Assembly (NCBI RefSeq): GCF_000695255.1
Contig: NZ_JMIB01000027.1
Coordinates: 62,001-126,000, forward strand
Source of the DNA: Photobacterium galatheae
GTDB lineage: Bacteria > Pseudomonadota > Gammaproteobacteria > Enterobacterales > Vibrionaceae
Reading direction: 5' to 3'
Length of the DNA: 64,000 bases
Positions 33,807 to 42,833 of the stretch are shown here, in pieces (positions within the stretch are counted from its first letter, which is position 1; each line of letters begins with the position of its first letter). The notes under the pieces were generated by a model. The model was given only the letters and a program-made list of their open reading frames with translations, had not been told where the DNA came from and searched no databases. A program made the translations under genes and the position numbers.

Positions 33807-35951
33807 ATGATAGGCATTAAATTTAAGGATGAAGTCCTCAAGCTAGCGAAACAATATGGCAGCGAAGTTGCTTACTTAACACATGCAGCCAAAGTTTTAC
33901 TCACACGTTTTGATGAAGCCCGCACACTACTCGCAAGTCATTCGAATCTCATTAATGTCATTGCGTACGAACAACAGATAGACAAACAACTTTCCAAATT
34001 CCCTAAATCAGATCATGTACAGCCGACACTCAGCCCAAATGTTGACTCGATGATTCGAGGGGCAACGATGGCGAGCGGCTCGACTGCGAATGTGACTGAA
34101 ATGCACCTTCTGATTGAGTTCATTTGTAACGTGATCGAAAATGAAGGGGATGATTTAATCGTATTATCAAAAGCGTGTGATGCGCCACTTGAGTTAAGGG
34201 TTCAGCTCAAGGCGATGCTCGGTGGAGAGAGTATCGAAAGCCTTGAAAAAGATTTTCATCAAGGCTCGAATAAACGAGGGTATTCTGAACTGCCTGCGCC
34301 ATTTATAGACAGTTTGATTGATGACGATGGTATTTTGGATAGGGTGAAGGGCGCTGTGAATAAAAGCGGTGGTTCTATTGTTGCCTTAGTGGGTGATAAA
34401 CGCAGTGGAAAATCAACGATCATCGACAGCCTCAATTACTGGCTACATCATTCTCAAGAACCGAAAGCGAAGCGTCACATCATCAAGCTTGATTCCGATG
34501 AAATCATCAATACAAGCATGCATCGAGGTGTTCTGGAGCAATGTCTGTCAAATGCTATCCATGATTGCAAAGCTGAGCATGCCATTCTGTTGATTGATAA
34601 TATTCATTATTTAAATGATGCCTGCAGAGATCCTGAGTTTTTGCCTTTTCTTTCCAGTGCGGCCGATCAGGGAGTCTCAATTATTTGCACGATCATGCCT
34701 GATACTTACAGTATGGTTTTTGACAAAAGGGGGTATCGTGCTTCTGTTGTTCGAATCAATGTGAATGCCCCCGAACAGGAAGCCAGGCTCAAGATTTTCC
34801 GGAACTATGCAGATAAGATCTCAAATCAAGCGCATATTGTTTACGATGATCTTGCATTGGAAGAATTGAATCGACTTGCGGAAGAACACTTTAAAACCAA
34901 TACGCTCTCTTCGTGTCTCGAGGTACTTGAACGCTGTTCAACCATGCACGACAGACATATCGTGACCGTTCAGGTCGTCCAAAAGGCTGTTGCATCGGTG
35001 AAAGGTGTTGCCCTGGATGTGTTATCAACATCATTTGGAAGCAAACTGAAATGCCTGAATCAAAAAATGAAAGCAGAGCTATTTGGTCAGGATGATGCCA
35101 TTGATCAAATTTGCGAACAAATTCAGTTATCAAGCCTTGGATTCAAGATTCGAGAGAAACAACCGCGTGCATCTTTTATGCTTCTTGGTGGCAGTGGTGT
35201 CGGAAAAACAGAAACCACAGAAATTCTTGCGCGTGAGTTGGGGATTTCGAGTTTGCTCCTGAACATGGGCGAATACCAGGAAAGTCACACCATCTCTAAG
35301 TTGCTTGGTGCGCCACCGGGTTATATCGGTCATGACAAAGGCGATGGTCTGCTGGCTGAGTTCGTTTCGAAAAACCCGAATGGTGTGATCTTGTTCGATG
35401 AAATCGAAAAAGCGACACCGAAAATATTTGATCTACTCTTAGGGGTGCTTGATAAAGGAAACCTGACGACAAACACTCAGAAAGAGTTAGATTTAAGTGG
35501 CAATCTCATCTTCTTTACATCGAATTGTGGTGCTGCCGACATTGGTAATCAAGGCTTTGGTTTTCTTGGAAAAACAGAGGCTAAAGTGGGTGTAGACCGT
35601 TCTGTTTTTGAGAAAACATTCCGGCCAGAGTTCCGAAACAGATTAACAGCAACCATTGATTACAAAACGTTGTCAGAAAATGATTTGGTCAAGATCACCC
35701 AGAAGTCAGTCAATAAAATCGCAGCCAAGGCGAATAACCAATATGGCATCCAGGTTGAAGTCAGTGAGGATGCGCTCAGGTTGATTGCAAACAAGTACTA
35801 TCAAATAGACATGGGAGCCCGTCCTATTGAAAGGGGCGTCGAATCTGAAATCGGAAGAAGGATCGGTAATACGATTCTTGAAAGTGGTAAACCACTGAAA
35901 GTCATCCGTTTCGGCTGTAAAGCAGCAGAAATCGTCTGTAGCGTTCACTGA
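33807..35951 (+). CDS. clpA: ClpA-like AAA+ unfoldase
   Basis: This 714-aa protein has a ClpA N-domain-like segment (QPTLSPNVDSMIRGATMASG, ~70-90). In module D1, Walker A is VGDKRSGKST (~197) and Walker B is AILLIDNIHYL (~253); the catalytic Glu of DEIH is Asn and D1 is shortened. Module D2 is intact: LLGGSGVGKTETTE, GVILFDEIEKA, and the FRPEFRNRL and MGARPIER sensor regions. A QGFGFLG segment sits where ClpA has its IGL ClpP-docking loop. It probably feeds substrates to host ClpP. D1 may be an inactive ATPase. Confidence 0.88.
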   Translation: MIGIKFKDEVLKLAKQYGSEVAYLTHAAKVLLTRFDEARTLLASHSNLINVIAYEQQIDKQLSKFPKSDHVQPTLSPNVDSMIRGATMASGSTANVTEMHLLIEFICNVIENEGDDLIVLSKACDAPLELRVQLKAMLGGESIESLEKDFHQGSNKRGYSELPAPFIDSLIDDDGILDRVKGAVNKSGGSIVALVGDKRSGKSTIIDSLNYWLHHSQEPKAKRHIIKLDSDEIINTSMHRGVLEQCLSNAIHDCKAEHAILLIDNIHYLNDACRDPEFLPFLSSAADQGVSIICTIMPDTYSMVFDKRGYRASVVRINVNAPEQEARLKIFRNYADKISNQAHIVYDDLALEELNRLAEEHFKTNTLSSCLEVLERCSTMHDRHIVTVQVVQKAVASVKGVALDVLSTSFGSKLKCLNQKMKAELFGQDDAIDQICEQIQLSSLGFKIREKQPRASFMLLGGSGVGKTETTEILARELGISSLLLNMGEYQESHTISKLLGAPPGYIGHDKGDGLLAEFVSKNPNGVILFDEIEKATPKIFDLLLGVLDKGNLTTNTQKELDLSGNLIFFTSNCGAADIGNQGFGFLGKTEAKVGVDRSVFEKTFRPEFRNRLTATIDYKTLSENDLVKITQKSVNKIAAKANNQYGIQVEVSEDALRLIANKYYQIDMGARPIERGVESEIGRRIGNTILESGKPLKVIRFGCKAAEIVCSVH

Positions 35952-35954
35952 CCC

Positions 35955-35986
35955 AAAGAGCAGCAACGAAGCTGCTCTTTTTTTTT
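35955..35986 (+). terminator. Rho-independent terminator of clpA
   Basis: AAAGAGCAGC / GCTGCTCTTT, a 10-bp stem with a 6-base loop followed by nine T residues, 4 bases after the clpA stop. Confidence 0.95.
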
Positions 35987-36037
35987 ACTTCAATTTGTCT
36001 ACAATGACCTGAAGCATTTCACATACAGACGATAAAA

Positions 36038-37030
36038 ATGAATCATTTCAATCACATCTATAACGATGAAATCATTGCAGGTTTAGACCCTGTACGCGAT
36101 AAGCAAATCATCTTCAGGTTGAGCGATCTGGATTGGCACTACGAGATCAAGCCTCTGTTTTACTATAAAAACAAAGATGAGATGACACTGAGCGGAAGTA
36201 AGCAGCTTTTAATCAGCAGAAGCGGGGAAACAACCGAAGTTGCAGTGAGAGGCAAAGATTTTAACATCATCCCAATCGATAAACTTTACGATGTTTTTTT
36301 AACCTTGAGAGATCCCTTAAAATTAGAGCTATATGCTTTAGGTCACACCAGAGAAGGGAAGTTTATCTATGTCGTTGCAAGAATGAACCGGAATGCCTCA
36401 TCAATAGCATCAGATTTAGGTTTTCACTACTGCATCATTATCTACACAGTCAATGATGGGAATGGCAAAACGAAATTTGCGCCGGTCTGGATTAAAGATG
36501 ATCAAGTGCAATATCAGGTTTCTGCGATATCAGGAAAGGATCAGCGTGGGAAGCCAACATACTTATCAACATGCTACGAGTTGAGCCATCATTATGAATT
36601 TGACTCTTTAGAGGCTGCGATATCGGTGAAAAACAGTATTGAAGATCATGCCGGTGACTTTGAGTCAAAGATGAGTGAATTTTCAGAAATCGGTATCAGT
36701 GCCGATCATGTTTCTGAGTTTCATCATCGGATGTACCGTCGATTCGAGATTGGAAACGAAAAAACAAAGCGGGGATATGAGAAAGTGACTTCGGAACTTC
36801 TCAATCATCACGATAAGTTTAACCCGACCCTGCCATTTAGATATCAACATACACTTTGCGCATTGTACCTGTCGTTTGTTTCTTATATTGATCGGGAGAA
36901 AAAGAGAAAGTTAGGAAAGGATGGTCGAATCACAAGCATAAATTTCACGCATGACAACGTCACAAAAAGAGCTGCTTTTGAAGAAATTTCAAAGCTGGCG
37001 AGCGAAATTCTCTCAAAGAAACACGCTTGA
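36038..37030 (+). CDS. Hypothetical protein, weakly DUF932-like
   Basis: This 330-aa soluble protein has some features of plasmid/phage DUF932 proteins: an early strand pair around a switch to own function (QLLISRSGETTEVAVRGKDF), a central RMNRNASSIAS...IIYTVNDGNGKTKFAPV block, and a long helical C-terminal part. The resemblance is weak and there is no catalytic motif to anchor it. TACAAT lies about 29 bases upstream with a T-rich -35 that overlaps the clpA terminator. Confidence 0.55.
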   Translation: MNHFNHIYNDEIIAGLDPVRDKQIIFRLSDLDWHYEIKPLFYYKNKDEMTLSGSKQLLISRSGETTEVAVRGKDFNIIPIDKLYDVFLTLRDPLKLELYALGHTREGKFIYVVARMNRNASSIASDLGFHYCIIIYTVNDGNGKTKFAPVWIKDDQVQYQVSAISGKDQRGKPTYLSTCYELSHHYEFDSLEAAISVKNSIEDHAGDFESKMSEFSEIGISADHVSEFHHRMYRRFEIGNEKTKRGYEKVTSELLNHHDKFNPTLPFRYQHTLCALYLSFVSYIDREKKRKLGKDGRITSINFTHDNVTKRAAFEEISKLASEILSKKHA

Positions 37031-37286
37031 ATGGGTATTCTGACCTTTTGGGTGGCTGATGAGGCTGACCTGAGCAAAAATTGTGCTCAGCGTGCATCAG
37101 AAATAGCTGAATTGATACAGAATTCATGTGCGACATACCATCGAGTGGAAGACATCCATCACGGATGGATGAGATCGAGCAAGTTTGATAGCACCGAGGA
37201 AGATAAATCAATGTTGCTATCAAGAAAAAGAGGTCGATCACATCAAACCTCTTTTCAAGATTATTTAGATAAACACGATGTGTCTT
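37031..37286. other. Intergenic stretch between convergent genes
   Basis: This 256-base region follows the gene at 36038 and precedes the rpsA stop. A 115-codon plus-strand frame starts immediately at 37031 but runs 92 bases into rpsA antisense and has no family resemblance. I see no clear terminator; a weak GAGC..GCTC stem occurs near 37070-37090. Confidence 0.3.
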
Positions 37287-38906
37287 TTAAGCTTCAGCCT
37301 TCGCTGCTTTCATCGCCTCTTTTAGGGCGTTATTCTGAGAAGCGCTTTTTTCCCACTTGTTTGAAACATTCAGACTGATAAGGCCGTTCGCTAAAACACT
37401 GATGACCGTTCCATCAATCTTTTGACCAATCTCATACACTTCATCAGATTTATAGGCGCGACTTGGGACAGCGTTTCGACTCAAGATAACTCCCATCTGT
37501 TCTCGGTGACCCTGGAAGCATTTGATCTGTACATCGCCGTTCTTTGCGATTGAAGTCACTTCACCTGTCACTTTTGTACCCCGTTTGATTGAGTACAATG
37601 GGTTTTCTTCCGTTTGTTTCATCGAAGCAACCACACGTCGATCTTCAACGTCAATTGAGGTCAGTTTTGCTTTCACTTTGTCACCGACATGAATACCCAA
37701 GATGGCTCCTTTTGAATTTGACCAGCTAATCTCGCGAATCGGAACTATCGCGTCAACATCTTCAAAAACGCTGATGAAAATCATTTTGTCACCAACAGAT
37801 TTGACGGATGCTTCAATGATATCGCCTTCCTTGAATTTTTGACTTATCTCTGTCCAAGGGTTGTTGATGCAATCTTTCCGAGAGACGAGAACATCTTCAA
37901 ATCCAAACGTATCATCGAAGCCGATCACTTTTACTTCAATCTCTGCGCCTCTGCGGAATTCTGCATTGATTGAGCTGGTGGTCATCCGAGTCCAGCTGAC
38001 ATCCTGAGATTTCACCAAGCCAGAAACACCACCGACAGACACACGGATATCACCGTTCCCTTCAACTTTGATCACTTTGGCTTGATGTACAGAACCAACC
38101 TCAAGTTGTTTTTTCGCATCTTCCCAAGGCGTCATATCTAAATGCTTCACAGAGAGGAAGTAACGGTTTGTGTCGCTATCTTTGTGTTTCACAATCACAT
38201 TGAGTCTATCACCGATCGCGAAATCTTCCGGCTTCGCCTGATTGATATCCCAATTCAAATCAGACACATGAAGCAGCGGACTCACGCCACCGATATCAAT
38301 AAAGGCACCATAGCGTTTCAGGTTAATCACTTTACCTTCTACGGTATCGCCAACAGAAAGTTCACGATCCAGTGCAGGGACAATCCCACCGCGTTCATCA
38401 AGGATTGCAGCTTTGCGCGACACAACCAAGTTATCATGTGTTGAATCATGTGAAAGTACTTTGACTCTAACCATCTGATTCACAAACTGTTCTGGATCTG
38501 AAACAGGCACAACATCTACAAGTTTTCTTGGAATAAATCCACTCAGATAGCCGACTTGAACGTTCAGTCCGGCATTTGCCAAGCTCACAACTTTTGCATC
38601 AACAATCTCATTGTTCGCAACCATCTCTGGAATATGTTCAGATTGTTCACGAACCATGACTTCACGGTGTGTGATCTTTAGTTGGCCATCGCCATCATCG
38701 AGCGCTTCAACGACAACTTTAATCTTATCGCCAACAACAGGCGGCTCAATAAACTCATTTCTAGAAATGGTTCCTTCGGCATGAAGGCCAACATCCACGA
38801 TTATTTTATGACGGTCAACAAAAATAACTTCAGCTTCAATAATCTCACTTGGCCTGTGCTGAAAGTTAGCCATTGACTCACTTAGTAATTGTTCAAAATT
38901 ATCCAT
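37287..38906 (-). CDS. rpsA: Ribosomal protein S1 homologue
   Basis: At 539 aa it is close to the 557 of E. coli S1. The start MDNFEQLLSESMANFQHRPS matches the S1 N-terminus. Six S1/OB-fold repeats are visible; the best are GDTVEGKVINLKRYGAFIDIGG and GLLHVSDL-type segments (SPLLHVSDLNWDINQAKPED) in repeat 3. S1 recruits structured mRNAs to the 30S subunit. cmk and ihfB neighbours are missing, and repeats 4-6 are drifted, so this is likely a second S1. It may bias translation to the element's own messages. The upstream in-frame ATG at 39053 is not credible because the S1 N-terminus begins at 38906. Confidence 0.93.
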   Translation of the reverse strand: MDNFEQLLSESMANFQHRPSEIIEAEVIFVDRHKIIVDVGLHAEGTISRNEFIEPPVVGDKIKVVVEALDDGDGQLKITHREVMVREQSEHIPEMVANNEIVDAKVVSLANAGLNVQVGYLSGFIPRKLVDVVPVSDPEQFVNQMVRVKVLSHDSTHDNLVVSRKAAILDERGGIVPALDRELSVGDTVEGKVINLKRYGAFIDIGGVSPLLHVSDLNWDINQAKPEDFAIGDRLNVIVKHKDSDTNRYFLSVKHLDMTPWEDAKKQLEVGSVHQAKVIKVEGNGDIRVSVGGVSGLVKSQDVSWTRMTTSSINAEFRRGAEIEVKVIGFDDTFGFEDVLVSRKDCINNPWTEISQKFKEGDIIEASVKSVGDKMIFISVFEDVDAIVPIREISWSNSKGAILGIHVGDKVKAKLTSIDVEDRRVVASMKQTEENPLYSIKRGTKVTGEVTSIAKNGDVQIKCFQGHREQMGVILSRNAVPSRAYKSDEVYEIGQKIDGTVISVLANGLISLNVSNKWEKSASQNNALKEAMKAAKAEA

Positions 38907-39021
38907 TCGTATCCTCAAAGAAATATATTCGGTAAAAATCTGCAATGAGGGTAATAACTTTAAAATATGGATGTCAAATCGATTTGATACTTCGTATGTA
39001 AATGAGGATGATTGAATAAAA

Positions 39022-39951
39022 ATGAATCGTTCACTCATCGCAATACTTATCACATCAGGATTTACTGTCCAAGCTCACGACATTATTACGGAGAAAACAA
39101 TTCCGGCAACTGGCGTGATTGCACACACCGTTCTTTCCCAGGTAGAAATAGCAAAAGTTAAAAGTTTTGAACTCAATAAGGCTATTTCACTTGAAAAGGA
39201 AAGAAGCCGGATAAAACTGACGTTAGAGAAGCTCTCTTTTGTGAATGACGCCACTGAGGAAGGCATTCAGAGAGCAAAAGAAGAAGATGTGCCCACCAGA
39301 AAGAAAATGGATATCGCCATCACAGATTCAAACATCCTGTCAGAAAGCTTTTTGTGGGCTGACGGCATACTCGAAGAGTCAAAAAAAAGCCCTTATGCTC
39401 AGTATCTTAAGCATGAAATTTCGAATCTGAACACACAAATTATCAGAGCGAGAGCGTTCAGAAATGAGCTTGAAAGCCTGCTTAGCTTCTATCAAATGAC
39501 GCTCAGTAAAGACCAGGAGAGAGCAAGAGAAATACAGAAAGTTGAAACAAAAAGATTACTTGAAGCAAAAGATGATGAGCTGAAGGCAATGATAGAAAAT
39601 AAGCTGCTTATCGGTATCTTTGAGTACAATGCGTATTATATGACTTCGGAAAGTAGCCCTCAGAAAGATGAAATAGAATTGTTGAAAAAAGTATTCTCTT
39701 CTATCTCGGATATGGATCATATTGCTATTGAAATCATTGGAAGAGCCGATCCGAGAGGAGAGAGAAAATACAATGAAAACTTAGCGAAGACGAGAGCCGA
39801 AAAAATAAAAGAAATAGCAATTTCTTCGGGAATCGAGGCGAATAAAATAAAAGTCTCTAGCTATGTGAGTGACGTGAGAATAAAGAAAAATAGAGAACTT
39901 CACTTCTTTGATAGAAATACAACAATCACAATTCAAAAAAGAAACCCATAA
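39022..39951 (+). CDS. Exported OmpA-domain protein
   Basis: This 309-aa protein has a signal peptide (residues 1-18). A long coiled coil (~45-190) is followed by a C-terminal OmpA/MotB-like peptidoglycan-binding domain (DHIAIEIIGRADPRGERKYN ... LAKTRAEKIKEIAIS). The typical GHTD is replaced by GRADPRG, so the peptidoglycan contact is altered, although the N-x2-L-x2-R-A/R pattern remains. It probably tethers an envelope structure to the cell wall. It is divergent from rpsA. Confidence 0.7.
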   Translation: MNRSLIAILITSGFTVQAHDIITEKTIPATGVIAHTVLSQVEIAKVKSFELNKAISLEKERSRIKLTLEKLSFVNDATEEGIQRAKEEDVPTRKKMDIAITDSNILSESFLWADGILEESKKSPYAQYLKHEISNLNTQIIRARAFRNELESLLSFYQMTLSKDQERAREIQKVETKRLLEAKDDELKAMIENKLLIGIFEYNAYYMTSESSPQKDEIELLKKVFSSISDMDHIAIEIIGRADPRGERKYNENLAKTRAEKIKEIAISSGIEANKIKVSSYVSDVRIKKNRELHFFDRNTTITIQKRNP

Positions 39952-39957
39952 AGGGCG

Positions 39958-39980
39958 AAAGGGAGCATAAAGCTCCCTTT
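39958..39980. terminator. Bidirectional terminator hairpin
   Basis: AAAGGGAGC / GCTCCCTTT, 9 bp with a 5-base loop, stands 7 bases after the OmpA-domain gene and at the 3' end of the minus-strand RNA candidate. It has T-rich sequence on both sides. Confidence 0.85.
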
Positions 39981-40257
39981 CTGACCTGGTTTATTCAATT
40001 ATTTTCTAGCCCATCAGGGAAACCAGGAAAACCTTGGTCAACGTAACACGATTGGGGATGGGTTACGTGACCTCACTCGGCGAAGCAGTTTCCCAAAAAC
40101 TGCAAGTACGCCGTCGACACTAATCTAGGTGGACGAAACCCCGTTAGCTGGGTAAAATCCCCTGTCGATTCACTTTACAGAAGCCTGGCTTCTGCCTTGC
40201 ACCTGAGCCTCAATACAAGTTTAACGTCGCGAGAAATCGACGGCTCCCGAAAGAGAC
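39981..40257 (-). ncRNA. Structured RNA candidate with a tmRNA-like 5' segment
   Basis: A good minus-strand promoter (40264-40291) should start a transcript near 40257 that ends at the hairpin at 39958-39980. The first ~100 nt resemble the tmRNA 5' domain in order and spacing: GGGAGCC, a GATTTCTCGCGACG block, then CAGGTGCAAGGC and a perfect CAGAAG..CTTCTG stem followed by GTAAA. Further down are GCAGTTT/AAACTGC inside GGCG/CGCC, and a ~10-bp GGTCACGTAAC/GTTACGTTGACC helix. No ALAA-type tag and no 3' T-arm/CCA end were found, so it is not a standard tmRNA. No protein-coding frame explains the conservation-like structure. Confidence 0.5.
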
Positions 40258-40263
40258 ACCAGA

Positions 40264-40291
40264 ATTATACATGCTCTTTCATCGAAGGCAA
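40264..40291 (-). promoter_or_regulatory. Promoter of the structured RNA candidate
   Basis: On the minus strand TTGCCT (40291-40286), a 16-base spacer and a consensus TATAAT (40269-40264). Confidence 0.65.
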
Positions 40292-41350
40292 TCACAAAAA
40301 GTACATTGAGTTCAAATGGTACAGGCGGAGGCGAATCAGAAATGAGTACAATACATTTAATAGCAATATAATGACTTAATTTGAGTGGCTTAAATAACTT
40401 GTTGAGAGCGTGGTGAACGGAATGTTGAGTCGACCGAGGTAATACTGATCAGTACTTTAGAAATAACTAAAAAGTGGTCGGGGAGGAAGCTTAAGCGGAA
40501 TGAACACGACACAGTACAAGTCTGACTTGCTTGATGAGATAAATTCAGGCCATCTTCAATTGAGTGTTGATGAAAAGCAGTGTATTGCGTTGATCTCATC
40601 TTCAGGGGAATCAACGACGATGTCGGTCGCTGAGCAAATAGAAAAAGCAAATGAGAGAAACTGCAATAATGAAAATGAGCGCCTTCGTATCTGCGGCTTT
40701 CATATCTGAGGATAGTTTGCTTGCCAGTACTGAGCTTTCGATATCAGTACAGAAAGATGAACAGCATCCTGGTTGTATGTTTATGACTTTAATTGCATAT
40801 ATTGGTTTATCGATGCATCCGTTTTTATGAAATCGCATCCCTCTTATCTGTGATGATAGCGCCACAAAAAAGAAATAGAAGCAAGCCGTGTCGCGACGTA
40901 GCTCATTTTATGGGTCGCAACAGAAGGTGTTCATTGCAGACCTAAGGTCATAATGGACGATTTTTCGTCAGGCGTCTTTCAGTTTACTAAAGCGATATGC
41001 GCAAGGTAAATCATCTAGCAAGATAAAAAATTAAATCTGCGTCGCAATCGTACCAAAGGCGATGCCACAGGGCCTTCTTGAGCGTCTTATTGCTATCTTA
41101 TGGTAATCAGTTCTCAACTGAGCAGCACGCGACAGTGTAACTCCTTGGGTTGTCATTGTTCAGAAATGTGATTCTTTGCCAAAAAAACAACCTTGCTATG
41201 TCAGAATAGCGACAAATATTCTGAATCCGCTGAATATGCTTTGATCACCTGTGAGTTTCTCTGATAATATCTTTTTTCAGGTTCTAAGAAAAAGATACTC
41301 CTTTGCTCGGCAGTCAGACTGTTCGAGATATATGGTCTGGAGCGCACAAT
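40292..41350. other. Gene-poor region with little recognisable content
   Basis: This is about 1 kb without a convincing gene. It contains a 12-bp palindrome TACTGATCAGTA at 40443-40454. A small 69-codon plus-strand frame at 40500-40709 has a purine-rich GAGGAAG ~17 bases upstream and weak coding character (confidence low). From 40890 to 41300 there are stop codons in all frames and mixed base composition unlike the AT-rich intergenic spacers elsewhere, which would suit a structured RNA or a decayed gene. Confidence 0.4.
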
Positions 41351-41926
41351 ATGGCAAATACAAACAATTCTGTTCACGTACTCACTTATCGCTACTTCCA
41401 AGAAGGCACAAATACGCCAAAAACCTCGAAGCTAAGTATAGATATTGGTATTTACCATATTCTAAAGCAGAACGAGGAGAAGTTATTTCCTGACTTCCAG
41501 TATATGCCTGTTAAGTCTAAGAAAGACTCAACAAAATCAGATAGATGGCTTTACGTTACTGCCGGGAAAATGAAAGAAGCGCACCCTGATGTTCCCTTCG
41601 CAAGTTATATTAGGGAATACTTGTACACCTTGATTATTGACCCGGATTTCCTTGAAGGATATGAAATTGATGTCAATTACGTGAGAATCATGTGCAGCAA
41701 AGATTCTAAGTCGAATACTCAAATTAGATTCCCCGCCGCACTTTACTATGCATTAAAAAGCTTTTTTGGCGAAGATGAAGTTGATGAGATCATCGAAAAA
41801 ACGTATGCGAACCTTCGTCATGAATCAGATGATACAGGGAATTACTCATACAGATTAAGACATCGGCTTCTTGAGCAAGTCATCAACCCAGAGTTAGACC
41901 GTGTTGATGCTGAATCCCTCATCTAA
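41351..41926 (+). CDS. Hypothetical protein, 191 aa
   Basis: Not recognised. I chose ATG 41351; an upstream in-frame ATG at 41303 adds 16 residues that look like leader. It is soluble with mixed alpha/beta structure and no signal peptide. It has its own strong terminator and precedes minC, so it is probably transcribed alone. Confidence 0.6.
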   Translation: MANTNNSVHVLTYRYFQEGTNTPKTSKLSIDIGIYHILKQNEEKLFPDFQYMPVKSKKDSTKSDRWLYVTAGKMKEAHPDVPFASYIREYLYTLIIDPDFLEGYEIDVNYVRIMCSKDSKSNTQIRFPAALYYALKSFFGEDEVDEIIEKTYANLRHESDDTGNYSYRLRHRLLEQVINPELDRVDAESLI

Positions 41927-41937
41927 ACTGCCTTAAG

Positions 41938-41960
41938 AAAGCTGCCATGCAGCTTTTTTT
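41938..41960 (+). terminator. Rho-independent terminator
   Basis: AAAGCTGC / GCAGCTTT with a CAT loop, followed by a T run, 12 bases after the stop at 41926. Confidence 0.92.
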
Positions 41961-41985
41961 ACCTTCATAAACATGCTGCTCAATA

Positions 41986-42026
41986 TTGAAATAAGTAAAC
42001 GAATTGTCTACTTTTCATCAAAAATC
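41986..42026 (+). promoter_or_regulatory. minC promoter, near-leaderless
   Basis: TTGAAA (41986-41991), a 17-base spacer and TACTTT (42009-42014) are followed by 12 bases before the ATG at 42027. It lies inside a longer in-frame reading frame starting at 41973, so it fixes the later start. Confidence 0.55.
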
Positions 42027-42791
42027 ATGAGCGATTCATCACTGCACATATCAAAACACCTCAGAACCGGTAACTTTTACTGTCAAGAACTTGTGATACC
42101 TCACAAGGAACTCACACGCATCATGACAGAACTGGAAGACTTACAACGTCGGTTTACACAGACTTTTTCTTGCCTGAATATCGTTCTTAATTTTTCCGAA
42201 CTTCATTTTGAGGAAGAGGATATTGCGGCATTCGTTATGGAGGCCAAGCATTGCCTAGAGCGACTGGGTCATCATGTTGTCGGCGCTGTTGGCATCAAGT
42301 CAACTATCGCGACCGCTTGTGGCATTAAGCCCATTCGGCAAAAATTGGATGAAGCAGCTTCAAGCCTGATCATCGGAAAAGAAAAACCTGAAGAATACGT
42401 TGAAGCAGTATCCGTTCAAAAGAATGAAGTAAGCGAAGCCCATCAATCTCCCCCTCAGTTAGCGTCCATGATCATTGAAGAGTCGATCAGAGGCGGGCAA
42501 TCTGTTTACGCAGAGAACAAAAACCTCGTCATTATTGGAGATGTGAAGCGCGGTGCTGAAATTGCTGCCGACTTCAGTATCACTGTTTTTGGAAAGCTGG
42601 AAGGGCGTGCCCATGCTGGCGTGAATGGCTCGACAACCTCTACAATAGTCTCTCATAACTTTGATCCAGAACTCGTCTCGATCAATGGTACTTACCTGGC
42701 AAATCAGGATATTCTCGAAGATGATTTAGGCAAAGTCGCGCTTGTACAGCTGAAAGAGCAGCAGAATAAAATAATTATCCGAGCCGCTTAA
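42027..42791 (+). CDS. minC: MinC, division-site inhibitor
   Basis: This 254-aa protein has the MinC N-terminal domain (SLHISKHLRTGNFYCQELVI ... LGHHVVGAVGI), which antagonises FtsZ in the family. A linker (~135-155) leads to the beta-helix C-terminal domain that binds MinD: SIRGGQSVYAENKNLVIIGD, KRGAEIAADFSITVFGKLEG and RAHAGVNG (the RSGQ/GG-rich turns of MinC-C are recognisable). Unlike standard minCDE, it lies 3.8 kb from minD, separated by unknown membrane genes, tolB and pal. It has its own promoter. Confidence 0.9.
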   Translation: MSDSSLHISKHLRTGNFYCQELVIPHKELTRIMTELEDLQRRFTQTFSCLNIVLNFSELHFEEEDIAAFVMEAKHCLERLGHHVVGAVGIKSTIATACGIKPIRQKLDEAASSLIIGKEKPEEYVEAVSVQKNEVSEAHQSPPQLASMIIEESIRGGQSVYAENKNLVIIGDVKRGAEIAADFSITVFGKLEGRAHAGVNGSTTSTIVSHNFDPELVSINGTYLANQDILEDDLGKVALVQLKEQQNKIIIRAA

Positions 42792-42833
42792 GACACCCTT
42801 CTTAAGAAATCGTAGGCATTTGAGGTCATAAAA

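Noticed and set aside
37031..37378. 115-codon plus-strand frame directly after the gene at 36038
   Set aside because: Its last third is antisense to rpsA, it has no family resemblance, and it starts with the stop-adjacent ATG only by chance.
39981..40257. Calling the minus-strand RNA a true tmRNA (ssrA)
   Set aside because: The 5' order of motifs fits, but there is no tag frame ending in ALAA-like residues and no 3' tRNA half with CCA, so only a tmRNA-like label is justified.
40500..40709. 69-codon plus-strand frame in the gene-poor region
   Set aside because: Weak coding signal and a purine tract too far from the ATG; not enough to call a gene.
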